DNA of 64,000 nucleotides from Bacillota bacterium (GCA_017889625.1 JAGGAD010000006.1:1-64000), one strand, 5' to 3'. Shown: positions 16,697 through 26,324, counted from the stretch's first letter. The notes: generated from the sequence alone by a model not told the origin. A program made the numbers and translations.

Positions 16697-18031
16697 GTGA
16701 AATTACTCGGTACAATGAAAATTAATAATGTAGGTCACTTAGAGATTAGCGGTTGTGATACGGTGGCCTTAGCTCAGAAGTTTGGCACTCCGCTTTATGT
16801 TATGGATGAATCTAAAATACGTTCTACTTGCCGGCAATATGTGGAAGCATTCAGAAAGTATTATCCTAATTCTGAAGTAATTTACGCCAGTAAAGTTTTT
16901 TCGACAATGGCAATGTGCCGCTTGATTGCGGAAGAAGATATGGGCTTAGATGTTGTTTCGGGCGGGGAACTTTTCACGGCGCTGAAAAGTGAATTTCCTG
17001 CTGACCGGGTATACTTCCATGGCAACAATAAGTCGCCTGAAGAACTGGAAATGGCTCTTGAAGCTCAGGTTGGTCGGGTTGTTGTTGATAATTTTTATGA
17101 ACTTAGTTTGTTAAATGAATTGGCTAAGCAACATAAAACTAAAGCCAAAATTTTACTTAGGGTTTCACCTGGTATTGATGCTCATACCCATCATTATATA
17201 AAAACGGGTATGATTGACTCGAAATTCGGGTTGGCGATAGCTAACGGTCAAGCGATGTTAGCCATCGAAAAAGCCCTTAGTATGAAGAATATTGAATTAA
17301 AGGGCCTCCACTGTCACATCGGCTCACAAATATTTGACCTGAAATCTTATCAGGAAGCTGCTGAAACTATGATGGGTTTTGTGCATAAGGTAAAAACCAG
17401 TACCGGTTTTGTGGCTCAGGAACTAAACTTAGGCGGTGGTCTGGGAATTTATTATAGCGAGGATGATGCTCCCCGGCCGGTTGAAGAAATGGTAGTAACA
17501 ATTACTGAAACTGTAAAGGCGGCAGCAGCTAATTATGGATTGCCTTTGCCGAAGATTATTGTTGAGCCAGGACGGTCAATTGCTGGTGAAGCTGGGGTTA
17601 CGCTTTACACCGTTGGCTCAATCAAGGATATTCCTGATGTCCGTAAATATGTGGCGGTTGATGGCGGGATGACGGATAATATCCGTCCGGCGCTATATCA
17701 GGCAAAATATGAAGCGGCGGTTGCGAATAAAATGAATAACCCGGCGGAGGAAACTGTGTCTATTGCCGGCAAATGCTGCGAATCCGGGGATATGCTGATT
17801 TGGGATGTCGAACTTCCGAGAGTTGAAGCAGGTGACACGTTGGTTATATCATCGACCGGCGCTTATAATTATTCTATGTCAAGCAACTATAACCGGAATG
17901 TTAAACCGGCGGTGGTGTTTGTAAATGATGGGAACGCTGACTTGGTTGTGAAACGGGAAACTTATAATGATTTAATTCGCAATGACGTTGTCCCTGAAAG
18001 AATGCAAGATAAAAAGGCTTATTTGGCTTAA
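16697..18031 (+). CDS. lysA: Diaminopimelate decarboxylase
   Basis: A 444-aa PLP-dependent, fold-III enzyme that converts meso-diaminopimelate to lysine, the last step of the pathway. It shows the PLP-lysine segment (YASKVFST), HGNNKS, HCHIGSQIFD, the phosphate-binding GGGLGI, EPGRSI, and CCESGDML, whose Cys comes from the partner subunit. The GTG at 16697 after AAGGAGGAG is chosen. Expression is probably shut off by lysine through the upstream riboswitch. A terminator follows. Confidence 0.95.
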   Translation: MKLLGTMKINNVGHLEISGCDTVALAQKFGTPLYVMDESKIRSTCRQYVEAFRKYYPNSEVIYASKVFSTMAMCRLIAEEDMGLDVVSGGELFTALKSEFPADRVYFHGNNKSPEELEMALEAQVGRVVVDNFYELSLLNELAKQHKTKAKILLRVSPGIDAHTHHYIKTGMIDSKFGLAIANGQAMLAIEKALSMKNIELKGLHCHIGSQIFDLKSYQEAAETMMGFVHKVKTSTGFVAQELNLGGGLGIYYSEDDAPRPVEEMVVTITETVKAAAANYGLPLPKIIVEPGRSIAGEAGVTLYTVGSIKDIPDVRKYVAVDGGMTDNIRPALYQAKYEAAVANKMNNPAEETVSIAGKCCESGDMLIWDVELPRVEAGDTLVISSTGAYNYSMSSNYNRNVKPAVVFVNDGNADLVVKRETYNDLIRNDVVPERMQDKKAYLA

Positions 18032-18090
18032 AACTATACAGCGTGGATAAGGCTGACTTGGTTGGGCTGAGTTTGAAAATCGATAACAAA

Positions 18091-18132
18091 CACCGTTTCT
18101 AAAGCCGTAGCGGTATGGAAACGGTGCTTTGC
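18091..18132 (+). terminator. Terminator after lysA
   Basis: CACCGTTTC (18091-18099) pairs with GAAACGGTG (18118-18126), followed by CTTTGC. The T tract is short. Confidence 0.55.
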
Positions 18133-18359
18133 TGTGCGTAAAAGTCTTGGCTATTTATGTGTTTTTTTGTATAATTAATGGAAGTGCACTTTTAAGCAGT
18201 GATTTATATGAATGAATAAGACCGTTGTTTGGAATAAAACTGTTAAAGGCCAATGCTTGCTTATCTTTTGATTATGTGCCAAAATGATAAGGAAGAATAT
18301 AACCTGCGGTTGTATATGGGGAAATTATACAATATGTGAATGCTATTATCTGGCCGTGA

Positions 18360-18491
18360 CATTCCCGCTCTGGTGGGGGTGGGACCTCAGGTAAGTATGC
18401 TGCAAAAAAATTATTATATGAAAGATTAGATTGTAGAGTAGTGTCGCGTGAGGACGAATTTGCGCTTATTATTGATTGGAATAAGACTTAA
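18360..18491 (+). pseudogene. Possible gene remnant before the site-2 protease
   Basis: Between lysA and the next gene (485 bases) no complete gene is found. This 43-codon frame follows an in-frame TGA and has no start codon near its beginning. It reads as plausible protein (Gly-rich start, then KYAAKKLLYERLD and EDEFALIIDWNKT before the stop). The frame is also open upstream of the TGA for about 20 codons. It may be the 3' end of a decayed gene. The family is not recognised, and chance cannot be excluded. Confidence 0.25.
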
Positions 18492-18516
18492 TTTTTTTGT
18501 TTGAGGAGGCTACATA

Positions 18517-19137
18517 GTGTTTGGTATTAGTCCTGATGCGATCTTTCAAATTCCGGCGTTGTTGGTCGCGCTAACAGTTCATGAGTATGGTCATGCCCGA
18601 GTTGCAGTGTCGTTAGGAGATCCTACGCCGCGGGTTCTGGGGCGGCTCACTTTGAATCCCATTCCGCACCTCGATGCAGTTGGATTATTAATGTTGTGGA
18701 TCGCGCATTTTGGTTGGGCAAAACCTGTACCGGTAAATCCCAGTAATTTGCGTCATGGTAAGACTGGTATGCTGCTGGTTTCTTTAGCCGGACCGGCGTT
18801 TAACCTTATGACGGCGGTTATTTGCATGGTATTGTATTTCTTACTGGCAACGATGCAGCTTATGACGATAGAGGTTGCGAAGGTTATTCAATGGATGTAT
18901 GTTTTTAATCTTGGATTGGCGGTATTTAATTTAATTCCGCTGCCGCCGTTGGATGGATCTAAGATAGTAAGCTCGTTATTGCCGACGAGAACGGCTTATT
19001 CATATGAACAGATTGCTCCGTATGGACCAATCATTCTAATAGCTTTAGTGTATATAGGTATTGTCGGTGCTGTCATTAGTCCAATAATTGGCGGACTTGA
19101 TTATATAATTAAGTCAGTTATCGCGTTATTTTTTTAG
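18517..19137 (+). CDS. Site-2 protease family protein (M50, YwhC-like)
   Basis: A 206-aa intramembrane zinc metalloprotease with about five to six membrane segments. The zinc motif HEYGH is at about residues 23-27. LAGPAFN and the downstream NLIPLPPLDGSKI, with the third metal ligand Asp, complete the active site. The GTG start follows AGGAGGC. The substrate is unknown. It lies immediately before trpS and scpAB, a common Firmicutes arrangement. It provides an in-window comparison for the degenerate relative at 13722. Confidence 0.88.
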   Translation: MFGISPDAIFQIPALLVALTVHEYGHARVAVSLGDPTPRVLGRLTLNPIPHLDAVGLLMLWIAHFGWAKPVPVNPSNLRHGKTGMLLVSLAGPAFNLMTAVICMVLYFLLATMQLMTIEVAKVIQWMYVFNLGLAVFNLIPLPPLDGSKIVSSLLPTRTAYSYEQIAPYGPIILIALVYIGIVGAVISPIIGGLDYIIKSVIALFF

Positions 19138-19154
19138 CAGGGGAGTAGATAAAC

Positions 19155-20141
19155 ATGAGTAAAGGTCGTATTTTTAGCGGCATGCAGCCGTCCGGTAAAT
19201 TTCATTTAGGGAATTACTTGGGAGCATTGGACAGCTGGGTTAAAATGCAAAATGATTATGATTGTTTTTTTTCTATTGTTGACTGGCATGCCCTGACCTC
19301 GTCCTATGAGGATACCAGTAAGATTTCAAGTAATATATATGAAATGGCCTTAGATTGGCTGAGTGCGGGACTTGATCCGGAGAAAAATGTAATTTTTGTT
19401 CAGTCTTCAGTTAAAGAACATGCTGAACTTCATTTATTATTATCAATGATTACGCCGTTGTCCTGGCTTGAACGGGTACCGACATATAAGGACAAGCTCC
19501 AGCAGTTAGGGGCGATGGGCAAGGAGATTAATACATATGGATTTTTAGGCTATCCCGAGCTTATGACTGCAGATATTGTTCTATATAAGGCGGATACAGT
19601 ACCGGTTGGTGAAGATCAGATTCCGCATCTTGAACTGGCAAGAGAAATAACCCGGCGGTTTAATAATATGTATAAACCGGTATTTCCGGAAGCTCAGGCT
19701 AAGCTTAGTAAAGCGGCGGTCTTGCCGGGAATTGATGGCCGTAAGATGAGTAAATCGTACGGTAATGAAATTCCTTATGCGGCGCATCCCGATGAACTAC
19801 GGGCTAGAGTGCGCCTGATGGTAACGGATCCTCAGCGGATAAGAAAAACTGATGTGGGTAACCCTGATGTCTGTACGGTGTATACATTCCAAAAAATATT
19901 CAACAAAGAAGAAACTGTAGATATTGCAACTAATTGTCGTAATGCTGGGATTGGTTGCGTAGAATGTAAGAAGAAACTGGCTGAAAAAATGGTGGTAGCA
20001 TTAGCTGATATATATGAGCGGCGCTTAACCTTGGAAGCTAATCCGGCCAGAGTTAAGGAAATCCTAGCTAATGGTACGGAACGGGCCCGAAAAGTGGCCG
20101 CGGCCACGATGGAGGAAGTCCGAGCTGCCATGAATTTATAA
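19155..20141 (+). CDS. trpS: Tryptophanyl-tRNA synthetase
   Basis: A 328-aa class I aminoacyl-tRNA synthetase charging tRNA-Trp. The HIGH-like motif (SGKFHLGNYLG, about residues 13-23) and the KMSKS loop (GRKMSKSYGNE, about 194-204) are intact. Length is normal. The ATG follows AGGGGAG. It starts 18 bases after the protease gene and is followed 5 bases later by scpA, so they may share a transcript. No T-box leader is visible upstream. Confidence 0.95.
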   Translation: MSKGRIFSGMQPSGKFHLGNYLGALDSWVKMQNDYDCFFSIVDWHALTSSYEDTSKISSNIYEMALDWLSAGLDPEKNVIFVQSSVKEHAELHLLLSMITPLSWLERVPTYKDKLQQLGAMGKEINTYGFLGYPELMTADIVLYKADTVPVGEDQIPHLELAREITRRFNNMYKPVFPEAQAKLSKAAVLPGIDGRKMSKSYGNEIPYAAHPDELRARVRLMVTDPQRIRKTDVGNPDVCTVYTFQKIFNKEETVDIATNCRNAGIGCVECKKKLAEKMVVALADIYERRLTLEANPARVKEILANGTERARKVAAATMEEVRAAMNL

Positions 20142-20145
20142 TTTT

Positions 20146-20859
20146 ATGACGGTATATAATATCAAATTGCAAAGTTTTGAAGGCCCGTTGGCACTATTAA
20201 TGCACTTGATTGAGAAAAACCAGCTAAATATCTATGATATTCCGATTGCTGAAGTAACGGAGCAGTATTTGGCCTATCTTCGGGCAATGGAACAGTTTAA
20301 TATTGATATTGCCAGTGAGTTTTTAGTAATGGCGGCAACTTTGCTGCAAATAAAATCCCGGATGCTATTGCCGAAGCCGCCCCCCCCAGACGATGTAGAG
20401 ACGGAAGATCCCCGGCAGGAACTTGTTAACCGGCTGTTAGAGTACCGACGTTATAAACAGGCGGCGGTAATGTTGGAAGAAATGTTTGAAATAAGGGGAA
20501 AGACGTTCACCCGTCCGCTCCACGATTTCGGGACTAAAGTAATTATGCCGGAAGGCCTTAAACTGGATGAACTTATTGCCGCCTTTGCTGTGGTATGGGA
20601 AAGCGGAGTTTCAGATTTTGCGGTAGTCACTAGGGAAGAAATTAGTATTCAGGATAAAATGCAGGATATAATTTATTTGTTGCGAAAAAATAACGGACAG
20701 ATGGAATTTAGCCAGTGTTTTATTCGCAGTGGTTCCCGCATGGAAATGGTAACCGCTTTTTTGGCTCTGTTGGAGCTAATAAAACTTAACCGGATAAATA
20801 TTAGCCAGCAACATAGCTTTGGCCCGATTTATCTTACCTGGGAAGAGAGCGTTGAATGA
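20146..20859 (+). CDS. scpA: Segregation and condensation protein A
   Basis: A 237-aa kleisin subunit that bridges SMC heads in the condensin complex. The N-terminal SMC-neck-binding region (FEGPLALLMHLIEKNQLNIY) and the C-terminal winged-helix region are visible. The ATG lies 5 bases after trpS. It overlaps scpB (ATGA), as is usual for this pair. Confidence 0.92.
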   Translation: MTVYNIKLQSFEGPLALLMHLIEKNQLNIYDIPIAEVTEQYLAYLRAMEQFNIDIASEFLVMAATLLQIKSRMLLPKPPPPDDVETEDPRQELVNRLLEYRRYKQAAVMLEEMFEIRGKTFTRPLHDFGTKVIMPEGLKLDELIAAFAVVWESGVSDFAVVTREEISIQDKMQDIIYLLRKNNGQMEFSQCFIRSGSRMEMVTAFLALLELIKLNRINISQQHSFGPIYLTWEESVE

Positions 20860-21404
20860 TGTTTTACAGCCATTTAAAAGGCCATATTGAAGCACTTTTA
20901 TTTGCCTATGGGGACCCGATATCTGCTGATAAACTTGCAGAAATGCTTGAAATTGATCGCGAAAATGTGATTTTGTTAGTGGAAGAATTGAAACGGGATA
21001 TGGCTAGTAACCAGCGGGGGCTTAAAGTTGCCGAAGTAGCGGGTGGATACCAGCTTTGTACCAAACCGGAATGTACTGCAACTATTGATAAACTGATTAA
21101 TGTTCAGGAATTCCGGTTGTCGATGGCCGCAATGGAAACGTTGTCTATTATTGCCTTTAAACAACCGATTACCAGGATGGAAATCGAAAATATTCGCGGA
21201 GTTAAAGTTGATAGCGTAGTGAATACTTTGTTGGAACGCGGTTTGATAAAAGAGGTTGGCCGTAAGGAGGCTATTGGCAGACCAATACTATTTGGTACTA
21301 CCAGTGAATTTCTCAAATGTTTTGGGTTAAAAACTCTTGAAGAGTTACCTAAATTAGCTGAAATTATCAATATTGAAGAAATCGATAATGAAGAAAATAT
21401 ATAA
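20856..21404 (+). CDS. scpB: Segregation and condensation protein B
   Basis: A 182-aa protein with two winged-helix domains that dimerises and binds ScpA in the SMC-ScpAB complex. Typical segments are EALLFAYGDPIS near the start and ALETLSIIAFKQPITR-like sequence (here METLSIIAFKQPITR) at about residues 90-104, followed by RGVKVDSVVNTLLERGLI. Translation is probably coupled to scpA. A convergent terminator follows directly. Confidence 0.93.
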   Translation: MMFYSHLKGHIEALLFAYGDPISADKLAEMLEIDRENVILLVEELKRDMASNQRGLKVAEVAGGYQLCTKPECTATIDKLINVQEFRLSMAAMETLSIIAFKQPITRMEIENIRGVKVDSVVNTLLERGLIKEVGRKEAIGRPILFGTTSEFLKCFGLKTLEELPKLAEIINIEEIDNEENI

Positions 21405-21427
21405 AAAGAGGGCTTAGCCCTCTTTTT
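21403..21427. terminator. Bidirectional terminator, scpB / PBP2
   Basis: An 11-bp stem with a 3-base loop has A tracts at 5' and T tracts at 3' on each strand. It overlaps the ends of both convergent genes. Confidence 0.8.
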
Positions 21428-23309
21428 ATTGTTTAGCCGGTACTGTGGTTGGCGTGGTTGGAGTAGCGGGGAGGATGCCTTTTGCGGCTTCTTCTTCCGC
21501 CATTTGATCAGCTGCATCTTGGTGCGGCGGAGTATTAAAATATGCTTCAAGAATCTTGCGGGCAATTGGGCATGCAGAGTCGGCACCATAACCGCCTTGC
21601 TCTACAATGACGGCAACGACAACTGTCGGGTCGTCGAAGGGGGCGTAAGCTACGAACCATCCGTGGTCGTCGCCATGCGGGTTTTCGGCGGTACCGGTTT
21701 TGCCGGCGATAGAAACCGGAAACCCCTCAAAAACATAGGCGGCAGTACCGCCAGGTAGTGCAACATCATGTAAGGCAGCGCGAATCAAATTAAGGGTGGA
21801 GTCAGATATTTGAATATTGCCGACTTCTTCAGGTTGAAAGGCCTTGGCGATGGAGCCGTCAGGCGCGAGTTCCTTAGTGACTAAATATGGCCGATAGCGA
21901 TGGCCGCCGTTAGCAATTTGCCCCATAACCATAGCCATCTGAATTGGTGTTGCTAACTGGAAGCCTTGGCCGATAGCGGCGTCGAAGGTTTCTGATAGAT
22001 ACCAGTCTTCACCATAGACTTTCTCTTTATAGCGGGCGTTGGCCACCAGACCTTCGGCTTCGCCGCTTAAATCGATGCCGGTAACTGCGCCAAGCCCAAA
22101 CATTCGGGCGTATTTTTCCAGATTATCAATGCCAAGACGATTGCCCATTTCATAAAAATATACATTGTCAGATTTTGATAGTGCTTCTTTAAAACTAATC
22201 CAGCCTAAGGCTTCACCCGCGGCATTGGTTTTAGGAATTAACCAGTGGTAGCCCAGATCGAGAATTTTTTCATCCGGTTTTACTTTTCCTAGCTCCAAGG
22301 CGGCAGTACCGGTGACGATTTTAAAGGTGGAACCAGGCGGGTATTCGCCGGCAATTGCTCGATTGGACATCGGGTTAAAGGGATTGTCATTAATCGCTTT
22401 CCAATTTTTAGCTGAAATTCCCCCGTTAAATAAATTAGGATTGAACGATGGGCGACTGGCCATTGCCAAAACTTCACCGGTTTTTGGATTAAGGACAACT
22501 GCAGCGGCGGCTTTAGCATTAATGTTGCCTAGTCTGGTTTGCAGATATCGCAGGCGATTGTCGAGGGCCTGTTCGGTAGCTTTTTGCAGCTTTGAATCGA
22601 TGGTAAGAACTAGGCTGTTGCCAAGAACGGGCTCCTTTTTTCCTAACATTCGCATGGGGCGGCCATTAACATCAACTTCGACTTGACTACCACCGTCTAT
22701 ACCGCGGATATCTTTATCGAATACTTGCTCCAAGCCAAATTTGCCGATAATATTGCCGGATTTATAACCCTGAGCTTTCTTCTTTTCTAATTCAGTGTCG
22801 CTGATTTCACTGACATAGCCAAAAATATGGGCGGCTAAGTCCTGATTAATATAGTTGCGCACGGACTGTATTTCAATAATTACCCCCGGCAGTTCATCCT
22901 GATGTTCTTTAATTTTGGTTACAATATCTGGTCCAACGTCATTTTTTATTCGTATCGGTTCAAGGGGGTTATCAAGTTTGCCAACCTTTTCTCTAATATC
23001 TTCTGGTTTCATGCCTAAGTAACTGGCAAGAGTGACGATGACGTTGTCATCTATTGGGCCGTCGAGTGGAACTAAAGATACAGTAAAGCCGGGACGGTTA
23101 GATACCATTGGGACACTATTGCGGTCGTAAAAAAGACCCCGCGGGGCCATAATCGGCATAAGCTTAATCCGATTATTATCAGCTAGACGCTTATATTCAT
23201 GGCCATAAGCGAGTTGTAGATAGACCAGTCTCGCGATAAGGGTAAATATTACAAAAACTACAATATATAATAATATATTAATACGGTGATTTTGGTCTCT
23301 GTCCGGCAT
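21426..23309 (-). CDS. mrdA: Penicillin-binding protein 2, peptidoglycan DD-transpeptidase
   Basis: A 627-aa class B PBP with an N-terminal membrane anchor (about residues 12-34) and a dimerisation domain. Its transpeptidase domain has PGSTFK with the catalytic Ser, SKSDN and AGKTGTAEN. The overall pattern matches PBP2 (MrdA) of elongation rather than FtsI. The C-terminus has a short Pro/Thr tail. The ATG at 23309 after AAAGGATG is chosen; the longer frame to 23390 lacks support. It lies alone, convergent with scpB; rodA and mreBCD are not adjacent. Confidence 0.88.
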   Translation of the reverse strand: MPDRDQNHRINILLYIVVFVIFTLIARLVYLQLAYGHEYKRLADNNRIKLMPIMAPRGLFYDRNSVPMVSNRPGFTVSLVPLDGPIDDNVIVTLASYLGMKPEDIREKVGKLDNPLEPIRIKNDVGPDIVTKIKEHQDELPGVIIEIQSVRNYINQDLAAHIFGYVSEISDTELEKKKAQGYKSGNIIGKFGLEQVFDKDIRGIDGGSQVEVDVNGRPMRMLGKKEPVLGNSLVLTIDSKLQKATEQALDNRLRYLQTRLGNINAKAAAAVVLNPKTGEVLAMASRPSFNPNLFNGGISAKNWKAINDNPFNPMSNRAIAGEYPPGSTFKIVTGTAALELGKVKPDEKILDLGYHWLIPKTNAAGEALGWISFKEALSKSDNVYFYEMGNRLGIDNLEKYARMFGLGAVTGIDLSGEAEGLVANARYKEKVYGEDWYLSETFDAAIGQGFQLATPIQMAMVMGQIANGGHRYRPYLVTKELAPDGSIAKAFQPEEVGNIQISDSTLNLIRAALHDVALPGGTAAYVFEGFPVSIAGKTGTAENPHGDDHGWFVAYAPFDDPTVVVAVIVEQGGYGADSACPIARKILEAYFNTPPHQDAADQMAEEEAAKGILPATPTTPTTVPAKQ

Positions 23310-23542
23310 AAAAAGCATCCTTTCGTGTTGATTTGAAATCTTGCAAGTAAATAAAAAACCAGCTTCGCGAAATCTTGAAGATGGTAACAAAACAAAGTGC
23401 AGTTTTATTTTACCCGACTTTTATTCTATACAGCCCTATTGTGTTCCTTCAGGTAAGTTTTTCTGGTGAATTGGGCTGTATGATTAAAGCCATTTCTTGC
23501 CACAATAATACTACTGACATAGTGTGGGGAGGCGGGGCTGAG

Positions 23543-24271
23543 ATGGAAACTTGGCTAGCTGCCTGTTTAGCGTTAGCGGTAGTATTAGCTGCTGCTTGCC
23601 ACATGAAGATCTTTATTGAATTAGAATACAATCGGCAGGCCGATGATGATCGCCTAGTAGTGCGAGTTTGGCTGATGCGGTGGATAAATTATCAGATGGA
23701 AGTACCGTTAGTGGGGGTTCTGGAAAAAAATAATGTACCGTGGGTAGAAGCTGAGCTAGAAGTAGCTGGTAATAAAATTACTCCTAAACCAGGGCGTGAA
23801 CAACGGTATGTGAAAAATCTGTGGCAGGAATACTGGCATCATACAAAAAAATGGTACTATCTTTTGCGCCAAGTTCGTTATTATACTAAGCTATACCGGA
23901 AAATAATGAATAAAATAATTGATAAACTTGTATGTGAGAAATTGGTTATAAAAACAAAAATCGGTATAGGTGATCCGGCGCTGACGGGTATTGTTGTAGG
24001 CCTCTTGTGGACGATAAAGAGCCGCCTTTATTTGACGATGCGTCGGCGGCTTATGGTTATGGCCGTGCCATCTTTTAACGTGGTGCCGGATTTTAATGCG
24101 GTTGGTCTAGAGATAAGGGTTCAATGTATAATCAGTGTCCAGGTGGGTAATGTTATAGATGCGGTACTTAGCATTATAAAATATCCATTTAAGGAGGCAA
24201 CTGAACGTGGCCGAGCATCCAATACAGAGTTTGATGAAAACGGCAATGGAAAGCATAAAAGATATGGTTGA
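23543..24271 (+). CDS. DUF2953 membrane-anchored protein (YtfI-like)
   Basis: A 242-aa protein with one N-terminal hydrophobic segment (about residues 3-20) and a basic, mainly beta/helix remainder. DUF2953 proteins typically precede ytfJ in spore formers, and here ytfJ follows with a 65-base overlap. The ATG at 23543 follows GGGGAGG. The function is unknown; linkage to gerW/ytfJ suggests sporulation. An upstream extension to 23375 overlaps the PBP2 promoter region and is unlikely. Confidence 0.75.
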   Translation: METWLAACLALAVVLAAACHMKIFIELEYNRQADDDRLVVRVWLMRWINYQMEVPLVGVLEKNNVPWVEAELEVAGNKITPKPGREQRYVKNLWQEYWHHTKKWYYLLRQVRYYTKLYRKIMNKIIDKLVCEKLVIKTKIGIGDPALTGIVVGLLWTIKSRLYLTMRRRLMVMAVPSFNVVPDFNAVGLEIRVQCIISVQVGNVIDAVLSIIKYPFKEATERGRASNTEFDENGNGKHKRYG

Positions 24272-24662
24272 TGTTAACACCATTGTTGGTGACGCAGTAG
24301 AGTCAGCTGATGGAACGGTGATTATCCCGATTTCGCGGGTAACGTTTGGTTTTGCTGCCGGGGGGAGCGATTTCAATTTTGAGGAAGAAGGCGGCGAGCA
24401 TGATAGTAGTCATCCGTTTGGCGGCGGCAGTGGTGGGGGGGTTAGTGTAAAGCCATCTGGATTCTTGGTTTGTTCGCCCAAGAGCGGGATAAGGTTTATG
24501 CCAGTCGAAGGAAATGTTTTATATGACCGGGTGATTGACATGGTGCCTCAGTTTTTGACGAAGATTCAGGAGATATCTGGTGAATTTATCCATCCGCATG
24601 ACCATCATCACAAAGAACCGCCTAAAGGGGCGCTTCTAGATACAGAAAATACTCCACTTTAA
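24207..24662 (+). CDS. ytfJ: GerW-family sporulation protein YtfJ
   Basis: A 151-aa cytosolic protein of the GerW/YtfJ family. It shows HPIQSLMKTAMESIKDMVDV, then PISRVTFGFAAGGSDF and a Gly-rich centre (about residues 60-85). The tail is His/Glu-rich. The GTG start follows AAGGAGGCAACTGAAC. GerW is needed for a specific germination response in Bacillus and is made in the forespore. It overlaps the end of the DUF2953 gene. Confidence 0.88.
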   Translation: MAEHPIQSLMKTAMESIKDMVDVNTIVGDAVESADGTVIIPISRVTFGFAAGGSDFNFEEEGGEHDSSHPFGGGSGGGVSVKPSGFLVCSPKSGIRFMPVEGNVLYDRVIDMVPQFLTKIQEISGEFIHPHDHHHKEPPKGALLDTENTPL

Positions 24663-24702
24663 AAAATCTGGTAAATATGTATAAAAATGATGATGAATCA
24701 AG

Positions 24703-24739
24703 CCCGCTAAAAAAACGCTGCGTTTTTCAGCGGGTTTTT
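24703..24739 (+). terminator. Terminator after ytfJ
   Basis: CCCGCT plus an A-rich arm pairs with a T-rich arm plus AGCGGG (24703-24734), then TTTTTAT. Confidence 0.75.
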
Positions 24740-24810
24740 ATATAGCAAGGTTTATTAGTGATGGATTTTTTTTTATTGTGGTGGTAACACTAGCGATAGG
24801 GGGAGTGATC

Positions 24811-25110
24811 ATGAGCCAGGAACTCGAAAAAATGTCGTTTATTGATGCTCACCTTGAGAAATTGATAAGGCATCTAGAGGCGCTAAGAATAGCTGATTAT
24901 ATGGAATTACTGCAGAAACCGGGGCGGCTTATTTTTGTGAATCTGGTTGCTGGTATTGCAAGAGGATTGGGAATTGCTTTAGGGGCTACTTTGGTTTTTG
25001 CGTTGGTGATAGAACTTTTACGGCGGCTTATCTTGTTGAATATTCCAGGTATCGGAGAATTTATTGCGCAAATTATTCGTATTGTCGAAGCGAGAAATGG
25101 AAGCTTTTAA
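24811..25110 (+). CDS. DUF5665-type small membrane protein
   Basis: A 99-aa protein with a helical N-terminal half and one or two hydrophobic segments (about residues 45-70), containing ARGLGIALGATLVFALVIELL and ending near IPGIGEFIAQIIRIVE. This arrangement matches the DUF5665 pattern in Firmicutes. The ATG follows GGGGGAGTGATC. It is 12 bases before the nitroreductase gene. Function unknown. Confidence 0.65.
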   Translation: MSQELEKMSFIDAHLEKLIRHLEALRIADYMELLQKPGRLIFVNLVAGIARGLGIALGATLVFALVIELLRRLILLNIPGIGEFIAQIIRIVEARNGSF

Positions 25111-25122
25111 GGAGGCGGTTTT

Positions 25123-25650
25123 ATGACTAAAGATGTATTTGATGCAATGCGGGAAGTTCATAGTGTACGGAATTTTAAGCCTATTCAAGTGTCGGAACCG
25201 ACGTTGACCAGAATCATGGAAGCGGCTTGTTGGGCTCCCAGCGCCGGTAATTTGCAGCCGTGGTATTTTTATGTGGTGACAAATGATACGTTGAAAAATA
25301 AAATTGCTGAAGTTTGTGATGATCAGCAGCAAGTAAATGAAGCTCCGGTAATCATTGTGGTATTGGCTGATCCGGCAAGATCGAATGCGGAATATGGCGA
25401 ACGCGGTGCTCAGTTATACTGTCTGCAGGATACGGCGGCAGCTACAACCAATATTATGCTGGCAGCTGAGGGACTAGGCCTTGATACCTGCTGGGTGGGT
25501 GGATTTGATGAAGTGGCGGTGCAGACTTTTATTGAGGCTCCGCCGCGGCTTAGGGCAGTAGCGATAATATGTCTCGGCTATGGAAATGAACGGGAACGGC
25601 ATATCAAAGAACGGTTGCGACTAGCGGAAGTTGTCAAGATATTACATTAA
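25123..25650 (+). CDS. Nitroreductase-family protein
   Basis: A 175-aa FMN-dependent oxidoreductase of the nitroreductase fold. The FMN-phosphate binding start (REVHSVRNF), the WAPSAGNLQPWYF loop and the later GLGLDTCWVGGFDE segment are present. The substrate is not predictable from sequence. The ATG follows AAGGAGGCGG. It sits between the DUF5665 gene and the DksA-like gene with 11-12 base gaps, suggesting one operon. Confidence 0.85.
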   Translation: MTKDVFDAMREVHSVRNFKPIQVSEPTLTRIMEAACWAPSAGNLQPWYFYVVTNDTLKNKIAEVCDDQQQVNEAPVIIVVLADPARSNAEYGERGAQLYCLQDTAAATTNIMLAAEGLGLDTCWVGGFDEVAVQTFIEAPPRLRAVAIICLGYGNERERHIKERLRLAEVVKILH

Positions 25651-25661
25651 GGAGGCGAGCT

Positions 25662-26315
25662 ATGCAAGCTGAACAACTGGATCATTTTAAGAATAAACTT
25701 AATGAAGCGAAAGAGCGACTAGTTACAGAAATTTCACGGTTGGATGAAACCGGGGTTAAGGATACTATGTCATATTCGGTAGGGGAACTATCAGCGTATG
25801 ATAATCATCCGGCTGATCTGGGCAGCGAAATGTTTGAACGTAGCAAGGATACGGCCCTAAAAGATAATGCTCTGGGGTTATTAGAGGAAGTAAAGGCTGC
25901 CCAAGATAAAATTTCACAGGGAACGTATGGGGTTTGTGATCAATGCGGCAATCAAATTGGTGTCGAACGACTGGAGGCGTTGCCATGGGCAACACAATGC
26001 ATTGATTGTCAGCGGGACAATGAAACCATTGATGACATGCCGCGGCCGATTGAGGAAGAATCTCTGGAACCGCCGTTTTACCGGACGTTCATGGATGATG
26101 GTGATTCTGAGTTTGTGGGCTTCGATGGGGAAGATTCCTTGCAGGCGGTGTTGAGATATGGCAGTTCTGATTCGCCGCAAGATATTCCTGGAACCAAAAA
26201 CTACCAGGATCTTTTTCCTAATAGTGATGAGCATGAAGGCATTGTTGATAAGGCTGATGCTATTCCGGCAGTTTCAATCGGGAGTAATGAGGAAAATATA
26301 AATAAACATAAATAA
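25662..26315 (+). CDS. DksA/TraR C4 zinc-finger protein, YteA-like
   Basis: A 217-aa protein with a coiled-coil start (about residues 5-30), then a C4 zinc finger CDQCG-x16-CIDCQ (about 92-115), and an acidic C-terminal region as in YteA-type proteins. DksA relatives bind RNA polymerase, but the YteA group's role is not established. The ATG follows AAGGAGGCGAG. It ends its operon at a terminator. Confidence 0.8.
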   Translation: MQAEQLDHFKNKLNEAKERLVTEISRLDETGVKDTMSYSVGELSAYDNHPADLGSEMFERSKDTALKDNALGLLEEVKAAQDKISQGTYGVCDQCGNQIGVERLEALPWATQCIDCQRDNETIDDMPRPIEEESLEPPFYRTFMDDGDSEFVGFDGEDSLQAVLRYGSSDSPQDIPGTKNYQDLFPNSDEHEGIVDKADAIPAVSIGSNEENINKHK

Positions 26316-26324
26316 TAAAGCTAT

